From contig JACVVK020000449.1 of the NCBI GenBank assembly GCA_018292915.2, positions 170,001 to 234,000 of the forward strand: a stretch of DNA of 64,000 nt, given 5' to 3'. A program made the translations under genes and the position numbers. Positions within the stretch are counted from its first letter, which is position 1. Each line of letters begins with the position of its first letter. The DNA is from Batillaria attramentaria. Its lineage: Eukaryota > Mollusca > Gastropoda > Batillariidae. The notes beneath the pieces were generated by a model that worked only from the letters and a program-made list of their open reading frames with translations, was not told the DNA's origin and did not search any database. Shown here piece by piece: positions 1 to 12,888 of the stretch.

Positions 1-58
1 GATCTCATATGTGGTGGAAAAGGACGTTAAACCCTCAAACACCCACCCACCCACCCTT
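1..58 (+). mobile_element. SINE-B 3' end
   Basis: It matches the family's tail TATGTGGTGGAAAAGGACG TTAAAC ... ACCCACCC. The rest of the copy lies outside the window. Confidence 0.65.
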
Positions 59-653
59 TTGGGAGTCCTCAAATACATGTACACATGTACTATGACAAAC
101 ACACTCATTCACTCCACACGCTTCTGCAGAGGAAACCATTTTTGTTGTTGTTCTGTTTTGTTTTTGCATTTCCTGCTGAAACTACCAGATAACCACAGGG
201 CAGGAAACTTCAAGCAACACAACAGTTTAAAATCATTACCAGTTCGCTTCATTAAGGGGGCTAATGCAACCATTTTTAAGCTCACTGATCATTCTGAGCT
301 GTTACCGTGGTATCTACCATCACCCATTTACCTGGACAGTGACAGCGCCTGTAATGCTGGCACTGAGCCAACAGAAGCGGTGACACACCGACCATACTGC
401 GCACTCCAGCAGTGTAATGTTCAACATTTGTAAACACCACTGTATCGCATTAAGAGCTGTACTGATCATCAAGATAAAGTATTTTGAGCGTACTGGTGCA
501 TGCACTCATATGCAACACTATACCGAAACATAAATTGGCTTAGCAAAGATGGAATTAGCCCGTTTAAAATTAAATGCATGATTTTAAAACCACCCAGTGC
601 TGATGATTTTGGTACAATGAATGTATGTATATATATATATATATATATACCAT

Positions 654-932
654 GGCCCGTATGTAGAACTCGAGGTTAATTTAACCCACGGCTACGGGCC
701 TAACCCAGACTAGGAAGAAAGAAACCCCAAAACAAAATTAAATTTAAAAAAGGAAGCGAAGAAAGAAAGACAAATATCCTTCTATAACGGCATAGGCACC
801 TTGCTGGAATGGACCTGCTTCCTGATTTAAAACAAAAAACAACAGAAAATTTAACCCTAGGGTTAGTTTAGTTCAAGGTTAGACTCTAACCCGGGGCTAA
901 GCTCCCTAACCCCGACTTTTACATGCGGGCCC
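654..932. mobile_element. TIR element GGCCCGTATGTA, copy 1
   Basis: The ends GGCCCGTATGTAGAACTCGA and ACTTTTACATGCGGGCCC are inverted repeats. Three copies occur in the window. Superfamily not assigned. Confidence 0.75.
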
Positions 933-2091
933 TGGTACATACATGTACTCTGAAAGCCTGATATAAGTAAGACTCTTTTATTACATCAATTTGGCAGCAA
1001 TACAGGACACCTGTACGTCTTCCGTAACATTCACCACAACAAGAAACAAGTTCTTCGAAAGAAAAACGCTGCTTCGCTTCAGATCCTTTTTCCTTTTTCT
1101 ACACAACACAAATGAATACACCCCTCTTGCTATCCAGCTACAATGTTTTCTGGTTCATTTCAAAAGCCCTGCACCTTTCTACTTTATGGTGGAATGACGT
1201 CAGACATTTTAACTGCCAGAGCTCTGCCAGTGAAAAAACAAATGTTCAGGCAAACAGACCAGGTTGATCTGTGAACTTGGAAAAGATAAATTCACGAATC
1301 AACCTGGCATGTTTACCAAGCCACACAAAATTATAGCCTTCCGTGCACCATCATCGTAAAGATGACGTCAGTGCCAAAGCGCTGTCGCCACAGTACTACA
1401 CCACCATCTTTTTCCTGCAGACGTAGTGTGTGATAAATTTCCAACCCACGACAACTCCCGTACGAAATGGAAACTCTCACGTGTGCACTTGATATTGTGT
1501 GCGCGTGTAGAAACAGGCATCATAAACGCGGTTTAGCGTGAATTTGATGTAGTTTGGAAAGGAAACATTCCATCAACTCGTATCCACCAAGGCTTCAAAC
1601 CTGTGGCTCAGGGATGCGTAGCAAATGCCTGAACCACTATGCCAAATCCCCTGTCCCGCTTCAACACAGTAATACCAAATAAAATTAAAAGGACTGTTTA
1701 AGGGGGAAGTTACAGGATGATGGCTGTTCAGCCGGACCGGATTGTCCATGCACTACCTGCAGCTTCTGGCAGTAAGACATGATGAAAAGCCCTTGCTAGC
1801 TTAACCTCAACTCTGAGGCACAGCACATTCCTTTTATTGCAAATGTTGCTCATCTTCAAACCAATGGGTCTACTGTTAAAAAAAAAACAACAACAAAAAA
1901 CCGTTTCCAACCTACCTACCCTAATTTTGTTTTTGGCATGTTACCATATCTCCCCCCCCCCCCCCCCCCCAGTGCAGTGGTCTACTCCTGTTCGTTGTGC
2001 TCTGCTGACAATATGACTACATTGGCATTCTGATGAAGATATGCAAACATACCATCCCCTCCCTCAAGCCAGTACATCCTGGATGTATGGA

Positions 2092-2095
<4 letters not shown>

Positions 2096-2148
<53 letters not shown>

Positions 2149-2164
2149 AAGAAAATGATCCATC

Positions 2165-2237
<73 letters not shown>

Positions 2238-2254
2238 CGTGCGTGCATGGGTGC

Positions 2255-2325
<71 letters not shown>

Positions 2326-2357
2326 CGTGCGTGCGTGTGCGTGGGTGCATACATGCA

Positions 2358-2407
<50 letters not shown>

Positions 2408-2428
2408 AGAGAGAGAGGACCTTATGAG
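2096..2428 (+). repeat. compound microsatellite (GA)n-(GT)n-(GT)n-(GA)n
   Basis: Two long GT tracts separated by GTGCGTGC-type interruptions, bounded by GA tracts. Confidence 0.98.
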
Positions 2429-3390
2429 ATTTCATGAAACATTATTAGACAGATCTATACATGTATGCACGGCTACTGTAACATGTAACAGTTCCAGAAT
2501 TTCATGGTGTCACAATTTTGAAATGTATACATGTATGCACTGCCACAATTTTTAAGTCACAGTAACACTCCAATTCAGAAAAGGGGGGGGGGGGGGGATC
2601 AGGATTAATGTAGTTTACCTGTGAAACATTGGGGTTTTTGTTTCCCCTCTTTATCGATACCACTAATGGACACATCAGAAATAAGGGAAGATAAATTATA
2701 TTGTTTTTGTTGTTCCCCTAAAAGGTTCACGCCCAGTCAACGACTGCATATTCCTATCATAACGGGTAACACACATCAACGGACAGTGATACCGTTTTTG
2801 TTACCACCCCCCAACTTATCTCCCGCCCGCTCTCTCTCATCCCCTGCCTTTTTGTGAAGATCAATGAAACACATGGAACGCATTAAAGGCATTAAGAGAC
2901 TGCCGTTTCCATGACGACACGACTGTTGAGGTCATCCCCAATCAGTCATGATCTGTAAACGGTGAACTTGGCAAAACTAGCAGCGAAAGGTACAATATGG
3001 CGTTATGCATGCGATGTATTTATGCAACTAGCTATTTTTTAAGAGGATTTCAAATTGAAGAAAAAAATTTTTCTTTTGCAAAATTCATTTTTATCGTGAT
3101 CCTCTGAGTACTGGCCATCAGTTAATAAATAAATAAAGAAAGAAAAGAAAAAAAGAAAAGAAAAAAAGAAAAAAAAAAGGGGGGGGGGGTGCTAATACTA
3201 CCATTTTTCGCTCGAAGATTGTTCTGAGTTGTTTTCATGGTAGCTATCATCACACCATTTAAACACCTGGACAGTGACAGCGTCTGCAATACTGGCACTG
3301 AGCCGACAGAAGCGTACTTGACATGATGACCAAACTGTGTGCTCCAGTCGTATAACAACAGTCATATAAGTTGAATGTTCGACCACTTGT

Positions 3391-3562
3391 GGGGGAGCTG
3401 GGGTGGCTGAATGGTAGAGCGTTGGATCAGGTCTTGAGTTCGTATCCCGGCCGGGGCCAAATATTTGTGCTGGGTTTTTCATCGTTGCCCCGTCTTTGAT
3501 ATCATTATCACCCCTATGTGGTGGAATAGAACATTAAAGCCCCAATCACCCACCCACCCACT
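3391..3562 (+). mobile_element. SINE-B
   Basis: tRNA-like head GGTGGCTGAATGGTAGAGCG with B-box-like GAGTTCGTATCCC, then a short conserved body (GCTGG..TTTTCATCGTTGCCC) and an (ACCC)n tail. Confidence 0.8.
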
Positions 3563-3679
3563 CTCGACCACTTGTGCAAAGAATGAACACTGAATCGCAT
3601 CAAGAACTGTACTGATCATGAAGATGGGAGTATTTCGATCGTACAGGCAGACTCACAAGCAAATACGTAAGTTGCCTTA

Positions 3680-4154
3680 GGGCCGTTCTACACGTGACAA
3701 GCGGCGAATTGCCGCCCTTCGACTCCCCCCCCCCCCCCCCCCCCCCACAAGTTTGTCTGCCGCAATGTCGCTGCTTCCACACGCGGAAACCTCCGCACCA
3801 CAAGTCGGCTGATTGACCTTTCGTGTGACCTTTTCAACCCCATATTTGGAAGGGGTCTCGCGCGATTTCGCGGCTCTTTCGAGAGGAAAATGGCGGCGCC
3901 CATGGTAGCGAGTTTTTCATATGGCCGCATGACCACTACGCGGCGTGCGATTGGCCGTCCTGGCGGGGCTCTCAGGATGCCTCACGCGCACTTGTCAGAC
4001 GTAAGCCGAGAAAATAGAAGGTTGTTCTATCCGAAATTTGCCGCGGCAAGCCGTGGACAGCAAGACTGTACATCTTGCTTGTACAATTGCCGTCGACTTG
4101 CCAGGGCCGCAAAACCGCTTTTGCCGGGCAAACTTGCCACGTGTAGAACGACCC
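3680..4154 (+). mobile_element. PIF/Harbinger-like MITE with TTA duplication
   Basis: Inverted termini GGGCCGTTCTACACGTG and CACGTGTAGAACGACCC, flanked by TTA at 3677-3679 and 4155-4157. It includes a poly-C tract. Confidence 0.85.
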
Positions 4155-4217
4155 TTAGCAAAGATGGAATTAGCTCATTTAAATGATTCGTGGGAGTGGG
4201 AGACCAGAAAAGATGAG

Positions 4218-4221
<4 letters not shown>

Positions 4222-4295
<74 letters not shown>

Positions 4296-4314
4296 TGTGC
4301 ATGTGTGTGTGTGT
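4222..4314 (+). repeat. (GT)n microsatellite
   Basis: Nearly pure GT with a GCGCGTGTGCATG interruption. Confidence 0.98.
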
Positions 4315-4602
4315 TGAGAGACAATGACACCTGCTTTAGTCAGTGGAGGCTTATGGCCCAAGACTGAAGGGGGGAACTGTGCATGCACACTAAACCGCAA
4401 TTCACATCTATATATATATAAGATGCAAAACAGCACATCTCAAGCGCACAGCACAGTACATAGAACACTGGTACGACGTATGTGTACACCATCAATCAGG
4501 TATAATGACAGAAACCGGGAAAACTATTTATAAATATTAAAAGTTAGTAAGCCATCAGTCTTGCTTACTAATAGAGTGATCGTACAGTAAATTGTGTGCT
4601 GA

Positions 4603-4759
4603 GAGAGAGAGAGAGAGAGAGAGACACAGACAGACAGAGAGAGAGAGAGGTCCTTCTATGACAACAAAATTCGTGGTCCTCTTTTCTCTTGTAGTGTGCA
4701 GGAAAAAGAAAAGCACTACAATCATGCAGTGGCAAGAACTTCACAAAACTTACCTGTAC

Positions 4760-4815
<56 letters not shown>
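4603..4815 (+). repeat. (GA)n and (CA)n microsatellites
   Basis: GA/CAGA tract at 4603-4650 and CA tract at 4768-4815, immediately downstream of the PRUNE1-like exon donor at 4883. Confidence 0.95.
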
Positions 4816-4817
<2 letters not shown>

Positions 4818-4883
4818 GACATCAAATCATTTTCATCCCGACTTGACACATGAGCCAACGTTCTGCACAAGGCTAGTCCTCAC

Positions 4884-5170
4884 CTATCTGGCAAATCCCC
4901 GTCTCTCGGGCGGTGATCAATGATTTGAACCACTTCCTCTTCGAAAGCTGATAATGAGGCTGGCAGCACGTGATGATCCACCAAGGTGACCTTCAAGTCT
5001 GTTGTAGCCTTGACCTCTGTCAGGTCAAGGTCATCCCTGAAAATCAGGTCAGCAGAGGTGATGCCGTACTTCCCCAGGAAGTGAGTGATCTCTGTACGAA
5101 GCGGAAACTCTGCCCGTCGGATGTTCAGCAGGGGAATAAAGAGAGCGGTGCCGAATGGCGCTGTGGAAGT
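4884..5170 (-). CDS. PRUNE1: PRUNE1-like exon carrying the DHH and DHRP motifs
   Basis: The exon is 287 nt and ends in phase 2 at a GTGAGG donor (4883-4878); its acceptor is CAG at 5171-5173. Encoded landmarks are LFIPLLNIRRAEFPLR, LIFRDDLDL, LVDHHVLPASLSAFEEE and IIDHRPRDGD, in the order seen in prune and PPX1-type proteins. Confidence 0.92.
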
Positions 5171-8115
5171 CTGTCATGAAAAAAACAAAAAACAAAAAAC
5201 ACCACATCAACCAATTACATTTTTTTTTTTAATTTAATTTCTTTCTTTTTCCTTTTTTTTTTTTTTTTTTTTTGCAACTCACCAAATCAGAACCATATGA
5301 ACACAAAACCATCTTCGGCCTAAAGCTTTCAGTAGCGTCTACCCAAAGGTCCCATAAAACTTCATTACCACTGATTTTTGCGGCAAGTGATGCGTTTAAA
5401 GTAAACTGCTGACTGATGCATACATGCAGGGCTTCGTATCCATGTATAGCATCGGTCATAGACCGCATCAATTTTGAAATATCCAATTACTTTCTCACCA
5501 AGGCAGACACACGTATCATTATTTCTGCGCTGTAGCTGTCATGATTTAGTACAATGTCTGAAACTTTTTCGGTCAGCCAGGACTTTGTCTTTTAACTTTG
5601 TCCTATTACAATTCCCAAGGATGTGAAGTCCTGACATGTAAATTCTTTATACTGTACTTCCGTTATTTTTTATATTTTCCAGTATAAACAGAGTAGGCAA
5701 AAGTTATTTTAACCTTTGGATGACGTCATGGGTAAAGAGTTGCACACACATTGCTTTAGATGAACGTATCTCGGTCAATATTCATGTCACACCTTTGAAA
5801 TTTCATGACTTTGTCAATAAATGGTTTGACTATGTTCATGCCAAAAATTGTGTTGTTTAACTTGTAATTAGCAGAATAATTAAAGAGTAAGTTGTGAATT
5901 GCCTATATAAAAACCATGGGTAATTTGTTTCCCACGATGTAGGACTAGGAATAAGTTGAAATTTACCTTTCTAAAAACCATGGGTAATTTGTTTCCCACG
6001 ATGTAGGACTAGGAATAAGCTGCAATCTGCCTATATAAAAACCATTGGTAATTTGTTTCCCACGACGTAGGACTAGGAATAAGTCGAAAATTACCTATTT
6101 AAAAACCATGGGTAAGTTGTTTCACACAATGTCGGACTAAGAAGTTTCTTAGCGACGTAGCCGGAAGGTTTAAAAAAAAAGGTAAGCATCTACAAACAGT
6201 AAAAAAACAAACAAAAAAAAACAAAAAACATCCACAAAAAATGACTAGTTTATGGTTCTGATTTTACTGGATGCATTAATCATCACAATACACAATGCAG
6301 TATTATTAAGACTGTGAGCATGACTAAAATCATGTTGTACTGGTCTCAAAACTTACTTTTATTGTCTCACTCCTTATACTGGCCTTCAGAATTACCAAAA
6401 TGTGCTACAAAATACAAAGTGCGCATGTGTGAAGACCCAAAGTCTTGCCAAATCCCACAAAGCCTCTCTCTATATATAAAAGAAGGGCAGTAGCTCTGAC
6501 ATCTTGCGTGCGGTAGGGTGCAAATTTGGAATTCCGAAGGTGCAAACTGGAAAATTTGCAGGCACTTCCTTTTGTACAGTACTGCCTAATGGGACCAACC
6601 AAAAAAAAAAATCCAAAAAAAATCAATGCCAAAACCACTTACCTCATGCAGAAAGAATGCGTAGACAACTGCTGAAACGGCGGAGTCCAGATCACATGCC
6701 TCATTGCCCGTGACGATGTGGACGAAAGGAAAATCGAGCAGTTTCTCCTGAAAAGGGATTAGCAGCTGCATGAACAAATGAAATGTATCCCACCCCTTGG
6801 GTATTGATTATTGTGCCAGTATGAATGTAACAATGGAGACAAGCACAGCATCCTCCTGACAGATTACGCTGACTGTTGTTTTTTTTATATAAATTATTAA
6901 TTTGTCCCTTCAGACCTGACTACCAAAAGAAGCGCCCTTCAGTAGTTTGCCTGTGACAAAACCTCATTTTTCAGTAGTTTCGCGTCTTCATCAGTAGTGA
7001 CCTGACTTCAGTAACAGGCTGGGGTATTGCTGAGGGAAACAAAGAATGAAACTTTCACTAAAGTGAAACTTAGTCTGGGGTGCAGAGGCAGCGCCCTGCT
7101 GGGGGACCACAGGGGCAATGCCCTACTTCAAAAAACAAATTTTAGCATTTTTAAAGGCATAATTCAAAAGCCTCCCCTCACACCCAAAAGTGAAATACTG
7201 CCTTGGTAATGACACGCAAGTCTTCAAAAATGAAGTTAGACTGTCCTGTACAGATTACATGTATCATGATACAGGACTGTGTGTGCACCCTTTTTCCTCC
7301 TTCCTTTCTTCTGCTGGAACTTTATTTTATTTTATTATTATATTTATTTATTTATTATTTTATTTATTTATTATTTTATTTATTTATTATTTTATTTATT
7401 TATTATTTTATTTATTTATTTATTTATTTTTTATTTTTTTATTTATTTATTTATTTATTTATTTTTTTTTGGGGGGGGGGGGTAGTGTGTGTGTGTGTTT
7501 GTGTGTGTGTCTGTGTGTGTGTGTGGGGGGGGGGGGGGGCTGAAAGTTGGCTGAAAATTGCCAAATGACTGAAAATTTCCCAGCCTGAACAAGAAGCAAT
7601 TTGTGTGCGTGTAGCTCTCAGATGTGTTATCACAAAATTTCAGCAATCCCGCTGGTTCATCTGTCAAATCAGACCCTGGGAGAAAAACTGGAAACTTCAC
7701 CACCGAAGTGACACCACCAACCAGTCAGCCACCACCAACCAGTCAACCAACTGATCCGTTTCTCTATGCAGTGTATGCTATTGATTTTTTTTTTTCAAAT
7801 TATGCTTGTGTTTCAGCCAAAAATCATAATTCTCAACACACAATCATAGCGCTGTAGTTTGAGATCAGTTTCCATAGAAACTACAGACAAATCATAGAGC
7901 TAAGGGCAGGTCTTTCATGTTTCAGTTAGCAAACGAAAGATTGAGGGCTGGAGGTGGGGATATAGCCTGAACATAACAAGAGGGGGTTAGGGGGTGGTTG
8001 GTTAAATCCCCGAGCACTCTTGTGAAGCACCAAGTATGATGTTCAAAAGACGGGCAAGGTGAAAGGGTGGTGGAGATGTTTTAAACATATTCCATTCATA
8101 ATCTTTATTTTTCCA

Positions 8116-8166
<51 letters not shown>

Positions 8167-11100
8167 TGAGGGAGGTATAAAGTCACTCATTTATTTCACA
8201 ACAGTAAAAAGTTTACAATAAATACACGAATACAAAGAAATTTAACAAAACTGATCTAGAATCTTACAACCCTGTGACCCCCCCCCCCCCTTTTTTTTTT
8301 AAGTTGGTGCCCCAGGAATTTAGCCGAATGGCAAATTTAAACAGCTCTTGTCTTGTGGCAAAGTGCTCTTCTCGAACAAGTTTCTTCACAGTGCGCATGG
8401 TCATACTCACAGACACTATGCTGTCCAGTGTTTCTTATAGTGTATACATACACATGTATACATGATGTATGTATACATGTATAACATGTACATGTATACA
8501 CAGCTTTCAAAACTGAGGGTCTCTTTGACCCTCCCTATCAACATGAACGGGTCATTTTGTAAAACTCTGTGAGATAGAGCCCAAAATATATATAGATCTG
8601 CATCAGATTCTGGAATTTATCTCTGCATGGGATTCTGAAATTTATCTCTGCCTACACATATGTATACATGTATATATATATATATAATATACATATATAT
8701 ATTTATACATATGCAGGGATGGATTTTCTCACGGGCTGTGCGACTATGTATCATATTTTGATAAAATGTCGCACAGAAATTTCGAAAAATGCATCATATG
8801 TCGCACGAACATGACATCACAAGCGCACTTGACAACTTGGAAGCAGAGATGCGCTGTCTGTGTCAGTCATAGAGTCTGTTACACTAATCTAATTTTGGTG
8901 ATGAGGCTTACTTATCCCGCTCGCCGCGCGCGCTGCCAGGAACTCTCGCTCGAAAGAGTTGCAAAAAAATATTGGCGCGTTATCAGTTTTCTCAGTTCTG
9001 CGATCGAGAGGTCCTTTTCCATTCAGAACCTGAACGTCACTGCACTTAGGAACAGGCTCTCGGCACAGACATGTGACAGAGTGATGCGGGTGAACTTGAT
9101 TGTCTCATAGAAAATGAAAATGTCTCATAAAAATGACTGGTCAAGGAGACAATGTCTCATTGGCATATATATTTGAGTAAATCCATCCCTGTATATGGAA
9201 CACGGATGAGCTTACTGAGCTTCCAGTTGCGTTTAATTTGCTAGCATTGGCAAGGGAATGGCTGCCTGCATAATTCACAGACCGTATGAATAGGGTTCAA
9301 GGCAGCCTGAAAAGGATTCAGTCAGTCTGTCAGTGCATGGTGTTTCTAGGGCGCTGACAGGTCTTTATCTTCCGTTCAATAGATCAATCGACAGAAAACG
9401 CCTGATGGCACTAGCGTGAAAGGCCAAAGGGTTACGTCCACTGTTGTTGTCATTGCAGGCTTGTCATTATCAGCTTTGAGGAGGGAGGGGAGGGGGGGGG
9501 GTGATGTGGTTGCTGTTTCCTCTCAGAATTCCAGAAAGCTCTGATTGGAGGTGGGAAAGGGGAGTGGATCAATTACTCATTTCATTGGGGTGGGGGGGGG
9601 GGAGCTGTTTCCTCTCAAAATTCCAGAAAGCTGATGAAGGGGGCGTGGGTGGAAAGAGGCTAATGCATGGGGGTGGGGTGGGGGTACTTCAGTGAATAAT
9701 TGGTTCACTGACAGGAGTGCATGAAATAGTGTATGCTACAGTGTTCCTTATCACACACACACTTCCACATCATTTACACAAGATTTTCCCCCTACACTGT
9801 GCTACAAGCTTAAACAGTTTCTCTTGGATTTTTTTTTTTTTTTTTTAAGGGAGGAAAGAAGAAAGCTTGAGTTAGAATGACATCTCAGACAGAGACTAGC
9901 ACAGAAGTTAAAACAACAAAATGAAAGATTAGATGCAGTGGGAAGACAGCAGAGTGGCAGAACAGGAAATCCTTCATCCTGTGTGCAATAAATAAAATGA
10001 AATACATGTGTTAAAAACAGGGGTGCCACTCCAAAGTCAGAGTTCTTGTTTCTGGGGGGCCAAATTAACATAACCAGAACTTTCCATACACAACAACTTT
10101 AAAAAAAAACTTCAAAAACAAATTTATACACAAACAAAAAAACCTCTAACCATCATGACCAGGGCCCGCATGTAAAAGTTGGGGTTAGGGAGTTTAGCCC
10201 CGGGTTAGACTCTAACCTCGAACTAAACTAGCTCTACTGTTAAATTTTCTGTTTTTTTTTTTTTTTTTTTTAAATCAGGAAGCGGGCCCATTACAGCAAG
10301 GTGCCTTATAGAAGGATTTTTGTCTTTCTTTCTTCGCTTCCTCTTTTATTTAATTTTGTTTTTGGGGTGTTGATTTTTTTTTTTTTTTTTTTTTTTTGTC
10401 TTAAGGCCGTTCTACACGTGACAAGCGGCAAATTGCCGCCCTTCGACTTTCCCCCCACAAGTTTGTCTGCCGCAACGCCGCTGCTTCTACACGCGGGAAC
10501 CTCCGCACCACAAGTCGGCTGATTGACCTTTCGTGTGACCCTTTCAACCCCATATTTGGAAGGGGCCTCGCGCGATTTCGCCCGGCCATGGTCGCGAGTA
10601 AATCCGCGTCAGACTCAGCTGAACATGTGAATGAAAGTTCGGAGGAGGAATTAGCTTTTGCAGCAGCTGCAGTTATTTTGCTGCAGAACAGGAAGAAACA
10701 GCGGATCTGGGTGAGAAAGTGGATCTTGCAGCGAGCTTCGCTTGACGCATACGGAGGTCACTGTCGCCATTTTGTTTAATTTGGCCGCGTGACCACTACG
10801 CGGCGTGCGATTGGCCGTCCTGGCGTGCCTCACGCGCACTTGCCAGGCGCAAGCCGATAAAATAGAAAGCCGTTCTATCCGAAACTTGCCGTGGCAAGCC
10901 GTGGGCAGCAAGACTGTACAGCTTGCTTGTACATTTGCCGTCGACTTGCGGGGGCCGCAAACCCGCTTTTGCCGGGCAAACTTGCCACGTGTAGAACGGC
11001 CTTTAGTCTGGGTTAGGCCCGTAGATGTGGGTTAAAATTACTAAATTAACCTCGAGTTTTACATACAGGCCCTGAAAAATAACAAGTGCTGGATGTACAG

Positions 11101-12620
11101 AACCCCCCACTCACTGCACCCTTCAGTACTTCATGGGTGACACTCTTTAAATTTTGAAGAGACCGAAAAAAACCTGGTTCGAGGTGCAGGGGGTGCTGCG
11201 TTCCACAAGGGTGAAACACCAGCCAAACACAAACTTTCGCGATATTAAAAGCATTTGGTGGCTTCTTCTAGCACTGTAAATGTAAAATACAGGCTGGGGA
11301 ATTGCTGAGGGGGAAAAAACAGACTGAAACCTAGACCGGGGTGCAGAGGCAGCACCCTGCTAAGGGTCTACAGCCTGTAACAGGGGTAACACCTCACTGA
11401 TCTTTGCATGGTTAAAGGCATTTAGTCGCCTCTCCTGGCACCCAACAGTAAAAAGACTACCATGGTACTGTATGTACGTCATCAAAAATAAAGGAAGACT
11501 TTACCATATGGCCAAGAGTCAGATTTTCGGAAATTTTGTGTGACATGCACCCTGCCTCGCTTTGGTGAGCAATAATTCACAAACCCATTCACATTACAAC
11601 CACCAACTCACACAGACGTTTAACAGATTGAATAAACTCTCCAGGAACATGCATGTTTTGTTTTGTATCTTTCGTTTTGTGTGGTTACAAAACCATTTAA
11701 CATAACCAGGTTACAAAACTGTTTACATCGACTCGACGGGGCAATTTCTTGTCACGAAAAGGTGACAGTGACACGGTTGATCGTTTGAATCGTCAACAAA
11801 GTTGAAGAAAACATGGCATAGCTTCATCGGTTTTGAAGAATATCAGCATAAGAAACTTTTGACGCGAACCGTTATACTCCTGAAAACTTTATTTTGTATA
11901 AATTTATGAAGAAAATCACAAAGTGCTTCTGAACGTAAGTGGATTAGCGTCAAGAAAATGGCATTACATGTATCATGATATGACTGTGTGCAACCTTTTT
12001 CCTGCTTCCTTTTCTTTGGCTGAAACTCAGATTTGTTTGGCTGAAACGGCAGGAAATTTGGCTGAAAATTGCCAAATGACTGAAAATTCCCTAGCCTGAA
12101 AATATAATGCATTCATGAATGTGGCAGGTGCCTCCGGGTTGCAACTAAAGTACTATCTGACCCATGTTTTGCTCAACAAATGGAATTTCAGTCAGATGGT
12201 GCATACGTGCTGCACAGCCCCAATCTACAACTTCTAAGAATGAAAAGTAAAACTAAAACACTTAATGCATACACACCCTTAAATTACTTCATTAAAGTTG
12301 ATACTCGCTACTCACCAAAGCGCCTTTACAGAAGGCGAGGTATTCCAGGAGTCCCATGATTTCCGGTCCAAGTTTTAAACGAAACCCACCACCCTCCTAC
12401 AACGCTGAAGGCTTCTGAAGTCAAGTCATATCCATCAGTTTGGAGAGAATTCAGCACACTGTGCGTACAAATATTTCTGCAAAGAAAACGATAATAAAAT
12501 AAGAACTCAAAAAAACAAAACAAAAATTCCATGGTGATGATAGGACAAATTATAGATGTTTTGGGGGTGTTTTTTTTTTTCTTTTTTTTTTTAAAAGCAC
12601 CATTTTTTTGTCAAGGGTGA

Positions 12621-12651
<31 letters not shown>

Positions 12652-12819
12652 AGGGGGGGGGGGGGGGGGGGGCGGGGCGGGGCGGAGCTCTGTGTGTCCA
12701 GACAGAGCCCTATTGATTTTGTGTTGTCAGGACACCACATCCTAATGCTTAAAAAAATTACATTTTAGGTACACCAGGACATTTTGTCCTATTTTACCTC
12801 CAACCTGAGAACACCACTG

Positions 12820-12888
<69 letters not shown>

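Larger units (their letters stand above)
1..4883. other. PRUNE1-like intron or downstream flank, repeat-filled
   Basis: No coding exon could be supported on either strand. The stretch holds a SINE-B tail (1-58), a TIR element (654-932), compound microsatellites (2096-2428), another SINE-B (3391-3560), a Harbinger-like MITE (3680-4154) and dinucleotide tracts. If the PRUNE1-like gene continues, this is intron. Confidence 0.6.
10162..11072. mobile_element. TIR element GGGCCCG, copy 2, carrying a nested Harbinger insertion
   Basis: Inverted termini GGGCCCGCATGTAAAAG and TTTTACATACAGGCCC. The 599-bp Harbinger-like element sits inside it, so this copy is the older insertion. Confidence 0.8.
6748..12315 (-). 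other. PRUNE1: PRUNE1-like large intron
   Basis: A 5.6 kb intron filled with interspersed repeats: repeat E at 7015-7600 and 11285-12110, a (TTTA)n block, a hAT fragment at 8714-9191, and a nested TIR/Harbinger pair at 10162-11072. No coding exon was recognised apart from transposase relics. Confidence 0.75.

Noticed and set aside
2017..2427. Long reading frames of His-Thr or Val-Cys repeats
   Set aside because: They are translations of (GT)n/(CA)n microsatellites in every frame; no conserved protein is implied.
5000..5040. AGGTCAAGGTCA-like nuclear receptor half-sites
   Set aside because: They lie within the PRUNE1-like coding exon and are explained by the codons for DLDLTEVK.
7190..7543. 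Hydrophobic Phe/Leu/Ile/Tyr-rich frame resembling a membrane protein
   Set aside because: It is the translation of the (TTTA)n block.
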